A stretch of 33,066 nt of DNA. Origin: Alphaproteobacteria bacterium (GTDB lineage: Bacteria > Pseudomonadota > Alphaproteobacteria > Sphingomonadales > Sphingomonadaceae). The DNA is taken from assembly GCA_003241875.1 (NCBI GenBank), contig QBLU01000034.1, positions 5,000-38,065 on the forward strand, in the 5' to 3' direction. Position numbers and translations under genes: made by a program. The notes below the pieces were generated by a model. It did no database searches, was not told the DNA's origin, and saw nothing but the letters and a program-made list of their open reading frames with translations. Positions 1 through 6,736 of this stretch are shown here, one piece after another (the stretch's first letter is position 1; each line of letters begins with the position of its first letter).

Positions 1-2
1 AC

Positions 3-1040
3 ACTGATGCGATCGCCGAGGCGGTTCCCGCCGATCGCATCAGTGTCGAGGCGCTGGGCGATCCGGCGCTGATCGTCGATGGCGACATCGCCGTGGCCGC
101 CAATGCCGAGGCGCGGCGGCTGTTCGGCGACCGGGTCGACGGCGGCGATCTGCGGCTGACGGTGCGCAACCCGATCATTCTCGACGCCATTGCCGAGGCC
201 CGGGACAGCGGCACCAGCGTCGAGCGCGAACTGTCGGGCCTCGGCACCGGTAACGCCGTCTATCGGCTGCGTGTCGTCGATGCCGGCGATGGCCGGCTGC
301 TGCTGCTGTTCGACGACATCACCCAGGCCCGACTGACCGAGCGCATGCGGGTCGATTTCGTCGCCAATGCCAGCCATGAACTGCGCACGCCGCTGGCGAC
401 GCTGTCGGGTTTTGTCGAGACGCTGCAGGGCCCGGCCGCGGAAGACGAACCGGCGCGGCGGCGCTTTCTCGACATCATGGCGCGGGAGGCGGCGCGCATG
501 TCGCGGCTGATCGACGACCTGCTGTCGCTGTCGCGGATCGAGCTCGACAAGCATGTGCGCCCGGTGGCGCAGCTTCAGCTCGAAGGTATTGTGGCCGATG
601 TCGGCAAGACGCTGGCGATGCGGTTGGATGGCGACGAACGGCAACTCGTCATCGACGAGCGCTTGCCGCTGCCGCCCGTCATCGCCGATCGCGACCAGAT
701 CCTGCAGGTGCTGCACAATCTGATCTCCAATGCGCTGAAGTATGGCCGCAATGGCACGCCGATCACCGTCGTCGTGGTCGCCGAGCCGGGCAGTTCGGCG
801 CGGCCGGCGGTCGTCCGCATTTCCGTCAACGACGTCAGCGAGGGCATCGCGCCCGAGCATCTGCCGCGGCTGACCGAACGCTTCTATCGCATTGATTCGC
901 AGCGGTCGCGCAAGATGGGCGGGACGGGCCTGGGCCTCGCCATCGTCAAGCACATCGTCGAGCGTCATCGTGGCCGGCTGGAGATCGAAAGCCGGGCCGG
1001 GGAGGGGACCACCGTTTCGTTCACGATACCCCTGGCCTGA
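3..1040 (+). CDS. phoR: Phosphate-regulon sensor histidine kinase PhoR (5' partial)
   Basis: Inner-membrane histidine kinase that would phosphorylate PhoB when phosphate is low. The frame is open to the window edge, so the start and the N-terminal membrane part lie outside. The visible protein begins with a PAS-like stretch. The phosphoacceptor motif HELRTPL follows (His codon at 375-377), then the N-box NLISNALKYG, the FYRID F-box and the G2 box GTGLGLAIVKHI. The G1 box reads DVSEG where the family usually has DxGxG, so the first glycine is replaced by serine; the Asp that contacts adenine is kept. The assignment to PhoR rather than another kinase rests on phoU and phoB immediately downstream. 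In many alphaproteobacteria pst genes separate phoR from phoU; here none do. Confidence 0.88.
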   Translation, partial: TDAIAEAVPADRISVEALGDPALIVDGDIAVAANAEARRLFGDRVDGGDLRLTVRNPIILDAIAEARDSGTSVERELSGLGTGNAVYRLRVVDAGDGRLLLLFDDITQARLTERMRVDFVANASHELRTPLATLSGFVETLQGPAAEDEPARRRFLDIMAREAARMSRLIDDLLSLSRIELDKHVRPVAQLQLEGIVADVGKTLAMRLDGDERQLVIDERLPLPPVIADRDQILQVLHNLISNALKYGRNGTPITVVVVAEPGSSARPAVVRISVNDVSEGIAPEHLPRLTERFYRIDSQRSRKMGGTGLGLAIVKHIVERHRGRLEIESRAGEGTTVSFTIPLA

Positions 1041-1049
1041 CGGCATGCA

Positions 1050-1078
1050 TTGTCACGAAAGCGCAATATAAGTGTCAT
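1050..1078 (+). promoter_or_regulatory. Putative Pho box upstream of phoU-phoB
   Basis: TTGTCAC (1050-1056) and GTGTCAT (1072-1078) are 22 bases apart start to start, which is two 11-base turns, the periodicity of PhoB direct repeats (consensus CTGTCAT with 4-base spacers). The middle repeat at 1061-1067 (GCGCAAT) is degenerate. The site sits in the 200-base gap between the phoR stop and the phoU start, where PhoB autoregulation of phoU-phoB would be expected. No clear -10 box was identified. The binding role is inferred. Confidence 0.42.
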
Positions 1079-1240
1079 AAAGCCCACATCAGGCAGCGTT
1101 ACCGCGCATCATGTGGTTGCTTCCGATCATCGAACTTCGGCGCCCGGAGCGTCCTGCGCCAGATGATCGCCGTTTCGGCAACCGCAGCGACCGCTGCGCC
1201 ACGGACCAGCGACTTGCGCTGGGCAGAAGGCAGTGTGCAC

Positions 1241-1951
1241 ATGGCTGAAATCATCGCCCATACCGTCAAGGCGTTCGACGACGACATGGCGCAACTGCGG
1301 TCGCTGATCAGCCGCATGGGCGGGCTGTGCGAGACCCAGATCGCCGCGGCCGTCGCCGCGCTGACGACGCGCAACGTCGATGCGGCCGCGGTCGTCGTGG
1401 CCGAAGATGCCCGGATCGATACGCTGGAATCGGAGGCCGAGGCGCTGGCGGTGCGCATCATCGCGCTGCGCGCGCCGCTGGCCGACGACCTGCGCGAGAT
1501 CGTCGCCGCGCTGAAGATTGCCGGCGTTCTGGAGCGTATCGGCGATTATGCCAAGAATATCGCCAAGCGCGCCGGCGCGCTGGCGCAAAGCCCGCCGGTC
1601 GAACCGATCGTCATCGTTCCCGAAATGGCTCGCGTGGTGATCTCGATGATCAAGGACGTGCTCGATGCCTATGTGGATCGCGATGTCGCGCTGGCGCAGC
1701 AGGTCTGCGACCGCGACCGCCGGGTCGATGATTTCTACAACAGCCTGTTCCGGTCGCTGTTGACCTTCATGATCGAAAATCCGCAGTTCATCACGCCATC
1801 GACGCATCTGCTGTTCGTGGCGAAGAACCTCGAACGGATCGGCGATCATGTCACTTCCGTGGCCGAGATGGTGATTTTCGCGGTGACCGGCGACCGCCCT
1901 TCCGAACGCACCAAGTCCGACGATACCGCCACGCTGGCGACCGATTTTTAA
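1241..1951 (+). CDS. phoU: Phosphate signalling regulator PhoU
   Basis: A 236-residue PhoU-family protein, near the usual length, made of two repeats of a three-helix bundle. The family pattern is clear in both halves: LRAPLADDLREIVAALKI followed by ERIGDYAKNIAKR in the first, and HLLFVAKNLERIGDHVTSVA in the second. These acidic ExxxD-type motifs bind metal ions in PhoU homologues. PhoU works in the cytoplasm to link the Pst transporter to PhoR and to keep the regulon off when phosphate is plentiful. The ATG at 1241 is chosen because GAAGG lies about 10 bases upstream; an in-frame ATG at 1163 would add an unrelated 26-residue extension. The gene ends 15 bases before phoB and is probably co-transcribed with it. 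Confidence 0.93.
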   Translation: MAEIIAHTVKAFDDDMAQLRSLISRMGGLCETQIAAAVAALTTRNVDAAAVVVAEDARIDTLESEAEALAVRIIALRAPLADDLREIVAALKIAGVLERIGDYAKNIAKRAGALAQSPPVEPIVIVPEMARVVISMIKDVLDAYVDRDVALAQQVCDRDRRVDDFYNSLFRSLLTFMIENPQFITPSTHLLFVAKNLERIGDHVTSVAEMVIFAVTGDRPSERTKSDDTATLATDF

Positions 1952-1966
1952 CTGCGGGGAATGACC

Positions 1967-2680
1967 ATGCGACCCAAGATCCTGCTTGTCGAGGACGACG
2001 CCAATCTGGTCGAGCTGGTCAGCTACAACCTTGAAAAGGAGGGCTTCGACGTCATCCGCACCGGCGATGGCGAGGAAGCCCTGGTGCTGGCGCAGGAGGA
2101 CAAGCCCGACCTTGTCATCCTCGACTGGATGATCGCCAACCTGTCGGGCATCGAGGTCTGCCGCCGCCTGCGCCGCGCCCCGCTGACCGCCAACCTGCCG
2201 ATCGTCATGCTGACCGCGCGCGCCGAGGAGGCCGATCGTATCCGCGGGCTCGAAACCGGCGCCGACGATTATATCACCAAGCCGTTCAGCCCGCGCGAAC
2301 TGGTCGCCCGGGTCCGCGCCGTGCTGCGCCGCCTGCGGCCGGCGCTGTCGGGCGGCAATCTCGATTATGCCGGGATCATGATGGACACGTCGGCGCACAA
2401 GGTGACGCGCGACGGTGCCATGGTGCAGCTGGGGCCTACCGAGTTCCGCCTGCTGCGGCATTTCCTCGAGCATCCCGGCCGGGTGTTCAGCCGCGAGCAG
2501 CTGCTCGATGCCGTCTGGGGCCGCGATGTCTATGTCGAGCAGCGCACTGTCGACGTGCATATCCGCCGGCTGCGCAAGGCGGTGAACGGCACCAGCAACG
2601 GCGGCGAACTGCCCGACGTCATCCGCACGGTGCGGTCGGCCGGCTATGCGCTCGATGCCGATCCCGGGTCGGCACGCTAG
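1967..2680 (+). CDS. phoB: Phosphate regulon response regulator PhoB
   Basis: An OmpR/PhoB-family response regulator. The N-terminal receiver domain shows the acidic pair in LLVEDD, the phosphoacceptor Asp in VILDWM (residue 53 from this start), the Thr of MLTAR and the Lys of YITKPFS. The C-terminal winged-helix DNA-binding domain carries the typical PTEFRLLRHFLEHPGRVFSR and VDVHIRRLRKAV stretches. It binds Pho boxes and would activate phosphate-starvation genes. Two ATGs are available. GGGGA touches the ATG at 1961 but sits six bases before the ATG at 1967, so 1967 is preferred; the difference is two residues. Codirectional with phoU. Confidence 0.93.
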   Translation: MRPKILLVEDDANLVELVSYNLEKEGFDVIRTGDGEEALVLAQEDKPDLVILDWMIANLSGIEVCRRLRRAPLTANLPIVMLTARAEEADRIRGLETGADDYITKPFSPRELVARVRAVLRRLRPALSGGNLDYAGIMMDTSAHKVTRDGAMVQLGPTEFRLLRHFLEHPGRVFSREQLLDAVWGRDVYVEQRTVDVHIRRLRKAVNGTSNGGELPDVIRTVRSAGYALDADPGSAR

Positions 2681-2758
2681 CAGCCCCTCGAGTCGCGCTA
2701 TTTGCGTTTGCCAGTGTGTCGGCTAGAGGCTGCGCGACACATCAGGGGCCGTATTTCC

Positions 2759-3661
2759 ATGACATTGCGTTTCGACAACCGCGTTGCGATCGTGACCGGG
2801 GCTGGTGGTGGTCTGGGCCGGGCCTATGCGCTAGAGCTCGCCCGCCGCGGTGCCAAGGTCGTCGTCAACGATCTCGGCGGCGCCCGTGACGGCTCGGGCT
2901 CGTCGCTGTCGGCGGCACAGTCGGTGGTCGACGAGATCACCGCGGCCGGGGGCGAAGCCATGGCCAATGGCGCCAGCGTCACCGATGAAGCCGCCGTCGA
3001 AAAGATGGTGGCGTTCGTCAAGGAACGCTGGGGGCGCATCGACATCCTGATCAACAACGCCGGCATCCTGCGCGACAAGACCTTCGTGAAGATGACGCAT
3101 GACGATTTCCGCCAGGTCCTCGATGTGCATCTGATGGGCAGCGTCATCTGCACCAAGGCGGTGTGGGAGATCATGCGCGAACAGGCCTATGGCCGCATCC
3201 TGATGACGACGTCGTCGACGGGGCTGTATGGCAATTTCGGCCAGGCCAACTACGGCGCCGCCAAGCTCGGCCTTGTCGGGCTGATGAAGACGCTGGTGCT
3301 CGAAGGCGCCAAGTACAACGTCAAGGTCAACACCGTGGCACCGCTGGCCGCGACCCGCATGACCGAGGACCTGATGCCGCCGGAACTGCTCGCCAAGATG
3401 GGCCCCGAGACGGTGGTGCCGGCGGCCGTCTACCTCGTCAGCGAGGACGCGCCGACCAATGCCGTCATCAACGCCGGCGGCGGCGGCTTCGAGCGCAGCT
3501 ATGTGACGCTGACCAAGGGCATCCATGTCGCGCCCGAGGACATGACCGCCGAGACGATCGCGGCGCGCTTTGCCGAGATCAGCGACCGCACCGGCGAGCT
3601 GGTGCCCGATACCGGGGCGGCGCAGGGTGCGGTGGCGCTGGGCGGCGGCAAGCACGGCTGA
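2759..3661 (+). CDS. SDR family oxidoreductase (HSD17B4/3-hydroxyacyl-CoA dehydrogenase-like)
   Basis: A 300-residue classical short-chain dehydrogenase. Visible motifs are TGAGGGLG (residues 13-20, Rossmann nucleotide loop), NNAG (99-102), the catalytic Tyr-x-x-x-Lys as Y165-GAA-K169 and the active-site Ser in TTSST. The acidic VVVNDLGG end of the second strand and the C-terminal extension beyond the core (GGGGFERSYVTLTKG onward) resemble the dehydrogenase unit of peroxisomal multifunctional enzyme type 2 and its bacterial single-domain relatives, which act on 3-hydroxyacyl-CoA or steroid substrates. Substrate cannot be read from sequence. The ATG at 2759 has AGGGG about 10 bases upstream; an in-frame upstream ATG at 2702 would add 19 unrelated residues. 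Confidence 0.85.
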   Translation: MTLRFDNRVAIVTGAGGGLGRAYALELARRGAKVVVNDLGGARDGSGSSLSAAQSVVDEITAAGGEAMANGASVTDEAAVEKMVAFVKERWGRIDILINNAGILRDKTFVKMTHDDFRQVLDVHLMGSVICTKAVWEIMREQAYGRILMTTSSTGLYGNFGQANYGAAKLGLVGLMKTLVLEGAKYNVKVNTVAPLAATRMTEDLMPPELLAKMGPETVVPAAVYLVSEDAPTNAVINAGGGGFERSYVTLTKGIHVAPEDMTAETIAARFAEISDRTGELVPDTGAAQGAVALGGGKHG

Positions 3662-3719
3662 GCCCAAGCGCCGCTTGCGCGGCTAGGCTGGCGGGGCGGG
3701 CGAACGGAACGTTTTGCCT

Positions 3720-3879
3720 GTCACCCCGGCGAAGGCCGGTCCACGATCTCTGGCGCGGTGGGCTTGCTGCCCGTCATCCGGGCGAGGGCTGGTGCTCTCG
3801 ATCACGCGAAGGAGCTGGCGCAGGGCGCATCAGGTACCTGAAATTGTGGTTCATGGGCCCCGGCCTTCGCCGGGGTGAC
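3720..3879. repeat. Inverted pair of sphingomonad-type palindromic repeats
   Basis: The 20-mer GTCACCCCGGCGAAGGCCGG at 3720-3739 recurs as an exact reverse complement at 3860-3879. A degenerate third copy lies at 3773-3792 (GTCATCCGGGCGAGGGCTGG). The same family appears at 25033-25136. The pair fills most of the 248-base gap between the SDR gene and DUF2794, which converge here, so it may also act as a bidirectional stop. No U-tract is present. Confidence 0.8.
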
Positions 3880-3909
3880 GGTCGTACTTCCGCTCGTCTG
3901 CGCGCCGCT

Positions 3910-4245
3910 CTACGCCTCGACCAGCTTCACCAGCCGGCGTTCGATCGGGGCCAGCACATTGGCGAGGTCCTGGCCGCGCTTCAGCACGACGCCGCCTTCG
4001 CCATAGAGGATCCATTCGCCCTGCTTGAGCCGCAGCGCCGGGTCCTTGACGACGCGCACCTCGGGGTTCTCGGCGGCGCGGCGAAAGGCCGAAAAGCTGG
4101 CGGTTCTGGCGCCCAGGTCGATAGCATAGTCGCGCCAATGACCGGCGGCGACCATGCGGCCATAGAGCGACAGGATGCGATCGAGCTCGAGACGGGTGAA
4201 GGCGACCTGCGTCGCGCGCGCCGGCAGCGGCGAAACATTATCCAA
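3910..4245 (-). CDS. DUF2794 domain-containing protein
   Basis: A 111-residue protein matching the alphaproteobacterial DUF2794 family in length and content (FTRLELDRILSLYGRMVAAG, then WRDYAIDLG, then a C-terminal LAPIERRLVKL). Function is unknown; no signal peptide or membrane segment is seen, so it is probably cytoplasmic. The best start is a TTG at 4245, with GAGGA nine bases upstream. The nearby ATG at 4238 is in another frame, and no in-frame ATG precedes the conserved region. It follows cysE by 20 bases on the same strand and probably shares its transcript, with translation kept modest by the TTG codon. Confidence 0.82.
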   Translation of the reverse strand: MDNVSPLPARATQVAFTRLELDRILSLYGRMVAAGHWRDYAIDLGARTASFSAFRRAAENPEVRVVKDPALRLKQGEWILYGEGGVVLKRGQDLANVLAPIERRLVKLVEA

Positions 4246-4265
4246 GGGTCGACATCCTCGTCGGC

Positions 4266-4934
4266 TTACGCCGAGCGCTGCTTGTCATCGTCGGTAAGGG
4301 CGTTGAGGCGCGCACGCAGGTTCTCGACCTCGCAACGCAGCAGTTCGAGCTTCTGCGTCTCGGGATCGTATTTCTGGCTGCACGGCGTGCCATAGGGCAT
4401 GAACGGCTTCTGATAGTCGCCGGCGTCGACGACCACCGGCCGTGCCGGGATGCCGACCAAGGTCGCGCCTTCGGGTACGTCGCGGGTGACGACGGCATTG
4501 GCGCCGACACGAGCGCGCCGGCCGACGATGATCGGCCCGAGGACCTGGGCGCCCGAACCGACGATGACGCCGTCTTCCAGCGTCGGGTGGCGCTTGCCGG
4601 CGATGCCGTTGGCGGGATCGGTGCCGCCCAGCGTCACGCACTGGTAGATGGTGACATTATCGCCGATCACCGCGGTTTCGCCGATGACGACAAAGCCGTG
4701 ATCGATGAAGAAATTGCGGCCGATGGTGGCGCCGGGATGGATGTCGATCGCGGTCAGGAATCGCGACAGGTGATTGACGACTCGCGCCACGAAAAACAGG
4801 CGGGCGTTGAACAGGCCATGGGCGACGCGGTGCAGGCCGAGCGCCAGGACGCCCGGATAGGTCAGCACCTCCCAGCGCGTGCGCGGCGCCGGATCGCGGG
4901 ATTTGATCGAATCGAGATAGGCGATCAGGGCCAT
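4266..4934 (-). CDS. cysE: Serine O-acetyltransferase (EpsC/CysE type)
   Basis: Transfers acetyl from acetyl-CoA to L-serine, the first step of cysteine synthesis, in the cytoplasm. The 222-residue protein has a short N-terminal helical part and a left-handed beta-helix of hexapeptide repeats. IDIHPGATIG (63-72), the catalytic-type His in FIDHG (His79) and GGTDPANGIAGKRHPTLEDG are typical of the short EpsC class. A basic, hydrophilic tail (about 190-222, LELLRCEVENLRARLNAL) looks like a coiled coil, probably for oligomer contacts. The start at 4934 has AGGAG seven bases upstream; an in-frame ATG at 4964 is less likely. First gene of the minus-strand pair with DUF2794. Confidence 0.88.
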   Translation of the reverse strand: MALIAYLDSIKSRDPAPRTRWEVLTYPGVLALGLHRVAHGLFNARLFFVARVVNHLSRFLTAIDIHPGATIGRNFFIDHGFVVIGETAVIGDNVTIYQCVTLGGTDPANGIAGKRHPTLEDGVIVGSGAQVLGPIIVGRRARVGANAVVTRDVPEGATLVGIPARPVVVDAGDYQKPFMPYGTPCSQKYDPETQKLELLRCEVENLRARLNALTDDDKQRSA

Positions 4935-5075
4935 TGTCGGTCTCCTGCGGCCGCCATTCGGCATTCCGCGTCAATTCCTGAGTCTTACCCGGTTTGACGG
5001 GGCTACGCCAGCCGGGACGGAACGGCCCGATGGCGGCTGGCGTTCCATCCGGCAGGCAAGATCGAGGGAGACAGG

Positions 5076-5315
5076 ATGATGTCCGGTTCGCATGACGGCA
5101 AGAGTTCAGGCGAGCAGGCCAAGGGACCAGGCGAACACGCCGAGGCCGGCGACGCCGGCGCGGCGCGCCGCGCCGCCGAGACGGGTCCGCGCGAGGACCG
5201 TGACCGCTGGGGGGCCGCACAGCCACCCGGCACCGAAGAGGCCCATGACCGGGCGGGATCCGATCGCCGGCGCGGCCTTCCCGATGATGGTGGATTGGTG
5301 GAGGGGGAGGATTGA
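5076..5315 (+). CDS. Doubtful small hydrophilic ORF
   Basis: A possible 79-residue protein rich in Gly, Glu, Asp and Arg, with no hydrophobic segment and no recognised domain. In its favour are a strong purine-rich site (GAGGGAGACAGG) just before ATGATG, third positions mostly G or C, and a stop codon located exactly in the loop of the 11-bp hairpin at 5300-5326. Against it are the lack of any family resemblance and ORFs of similar length on the other strand. It lies in the 460-base gap between cysE and ahpD; nothing else convincing was seen there apart from the hairpins. Confidence 0.33.
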   Translation: MMSGSHDGKSSGEQAKGPGEHAEAGDAGAARRAAETGPREDRDRWGAAQPPGTEEAHDRAGSDRRRGLPDDGGLVEGED

Positions 5316-5326
5316 CCTCCCCCTCC
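5300..5326. terminator. GC-rich hairpin without U-tract
   Basis: GGAGGGGGAGG (5300-5310) pairs perfectly with CCTCCCCCTCC (5316-5326) around the five-base loop ATTGA. The small ORF's stop codon TGA is in the loop. No T-run follows on either strand, so factor-independent termination is uncertain. A second hairpin (5365-5372 with 5387-5394) lies just past the ahpD stop, also without a T-run. Confidence 0.4.
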
Positions 5327-5395
5327 TGCTCGCCGGCCGGGACTTGGTGACCGGTTCGACGAGCCGCGCTCCTTTTCGACCCGAAGGGAGCGCGA

Positions 5396-5914
5396 TCAGA
5401 TGGCCTGCAGCGTCCGCGCGACGGCGTGGACGACGGAGGCGATTCGCACGGCGGCCTGGATCTTGTCGGCGCCGACATTGTGCTGCGCCAGCACCTTGTC
5501 ATGGGAATCGATGCACATGCCGCAGCCGTTGATCGCCGACACGGCGAGGCTGAACAGTTCGAAATCGGCCTTGTCGATGCCCGGCGAGCCGATGACGTTC
5601 ATGCGCAGCTTGGCCGGCATCGTCTTGTAGTCGGGGCGCGAGGCGAGATGGACGAAGCGATAGTAGATGTTGTTCATCGCCATCACGGACGCCGCGGCCT
5701 TGGCGGCGGTCATGGCTTCGGGCGCCAGCTTGTCGGCGGCCTCGGCTTCGATCGCATCGATGACCGGCTTGTAGCCGCAGGCATGGGCGACCGCGACGAA
5801 GGTGCCCCATTTCTGCTGGTCGGTGAGCAACTGCTCCGAAATCAGGCTGGAGACGTTGAGGCGCTGGTCCTTGGCATAGTCGGGCAGCGTCTTGGCGAGT
5901 TCTGAAAAGAGCAT
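5396..5914 (-). CDS. ahpD: Alkylhydroperoxidase AhpD (carboxymuconolactone decarboxylase fold)
   Basis: A 172-residue all-helical AhpD-family protein. The redox centre is C131-G-M-C134 in INGCGMCIDSH, with His138 after it and Glu119 before it. This matches the Glu/Cys-x-x-Cys/His relay known for mycobacterial AhpD, although that enzyme has a His inside its CxxC where Met is found here. AhpD recycles oxidised AhpC, so this gene and the upstream ahpC would form one peroxidase system in the cytoplasm. The ATG at 5914 has AAAAGGA about seven bases upstream. It lies 149 bases after ahpC on the same strand; the spacer holds a hairpin (5951-5969) that might tune relative expression. Confidence 0.9.
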   Translation of the reverse strand: MLFSELAKTLPDYAKDQRLNVSSLISEQLLTDQQKWGTFVAVAHACGYKPVIDAIEAEAADKLAPEAMTAAKAAASVMAMNNIYYRFVHLASRPDYKTMPAKLRMNVIGSPGIDKADFELFSLAVSAINGCGMCIDSHDKVLAQHNVGADKIQAAVRIASVVHAVARTLQAI

Positions 5915-5950
5915 GGCGGTTCCTTTTGACGAGAGGCGCACAGGGAAGGG

Positions 5951-5969
5951 GCACGGGCAAAGCCCGTGC
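5951..5969. other. Hairpin between ahpC and ahpD
   Basis: GCACGGGC (5951-5958) and GCCCGTGC (5962-5969) form an 8-bp perfect stem with an AAA loop (TTT on the transcribed minus strand). It sits in the spacer of the ahpC-ahpD transcription unit. It could partly terminate the transcript or protect the ahpC messenger; neither role is shown by sequence. Confidence 0.4.
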
Positions 5970-6063
5970 TGGCGTCGGACGGGTTCGGCGGACCCGAAGG
6001 GCCGCCGCCGCGCCGTCCGAGCTTGCGCCTGTCGGCGCGCAGCGTGGCTGCGCGCTCGCGGCG

Positions 6064-6612
6064 CTACGCTGCGGGCCGCAGAGTCTCGGCGCCTTCGGTC
6101 CAGTTGCACGGGCACAGCTCGTCGGTCTGCAGCGCGTCGAGGATGCGCAGCGTCTCCTGCGGGTTGCGGCCGACGTTGAGGCCGTTGATCGTCACGTGCT
6201 GGATGATGTTGTCCGGATCGATGATGAAGGTGGCGCGCAGGGCGACGCCGGCATCCTTCACGACGATGCCGAGCGCATCGGCGAGCAGCTTGGAGTTGTC
6301 GGCCAGCCAGGGGAAATCGGCAGCGGCAAGGCGCTCGTCCGACTTGCGCCAGGCGAAGTGGACGAAATCGGTGTCGGTCGAGGCGCCGATGAGGACGGCG
6401 TCACGATCGGCGAAGTCACCCTTCAGGTCGCCATAGCCGATGATCTCGGTCGGGCAGACGAAGGTGAAGTCCTTGGGCCAGTAGAACAGGATCTTCCACT
6501 TGCCGGGATAGGCAGTGGTGATGTCGAGCGTTTCGCCGTTGGGCAGGGCACCGACGCCCTGCTGGACGGGCAGGGTGAACGAGGGGACGGTATCACCGAC
6601 GGTGAGGGCCAT
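6064..6612 (-). CDS. ahpC: Peroxiredoxin AhpC (mycobacterial type)
   Basis: A 182-residue peroxiredoxin that reduces hydrogen peroxide and organic hydroperoxides. The peroxidatic Cys53 is in FTFVCPTE. Two C-terminal cysteines occur as CPCNW (Cys167 and Cys169), the arrangement of the three-cysteine AhpC of Mycobacterium tuberculosis, which is recycled by AhpD rather than AhpF. The ahpD gene directly downstream fits this. The start at 6612 has GGAG eight bases upstream. The gene is divergent from oxyR across 124 bases, so peroxide-induced expression through OxyR is likely. Confidence 0.95.
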   Translation of the reverse strand: MALTVGDTVPSFTLPVQQGVGALPNGETLDITTAYPGKWKILFYWPKDFTFVCPTEIIGYGDLKGDFADRDAVLIGASTDTDFVHFAWRKSDERLAAADFPWLADNSKLLADALGIVVKDAGVALRATFIIDPDNIIQHVTINGLNVGRNPQETLRILDALQTDELCPCNWTEGAETLRPAA

Positions 6613-6690
6613 GATGTGCTCCAGTGGTTTTGAATAAGGGAACGCAGAACTGCGAGACGCTCACATGGGGTCGCAGGTTGTAGAAAGCCA

Positions 6691-6735
6691 ATCGATAATC
6701 TTGACGTTACAAATCGACTGAGCCGATAAGTCGGG
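6691..6735. promoter_or_regulatory. ahpC-oxyR divergent control region
   Basis: This part of the 124-base divergent gap holds ATCGAT (6691-6696) and AAATCGA (6711-6717), and a CGACT/AGTCG inverted repeat (6716-6720 and 6729-6733). LysR-type regulators bind such dyads. TTGACG (6701-6706), a 17-base spacer and CGATAA (6724-6729) form a weak plus-strand promoter for oxyR that would start transcription at or next to its ATG. The classical enteric ATAG/CTAT OxyR pattern is not clear. Confidence 0.35.
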
Positions 6736-6736
6736 C

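Noticed and set aside
1127-2560. A 477-codon minus-strand ORF opposite phoU-phoB
   Set aside because: Antisense shadow of two well-recognised genes; composition typical of GC-driven open frames.
4965-5000. Rrf2/IscR-type operator upstream of cysE
   Set aside because: Some bases resemble a dyad around GACTCAGGAATTGAC, but the match is too weak to support.
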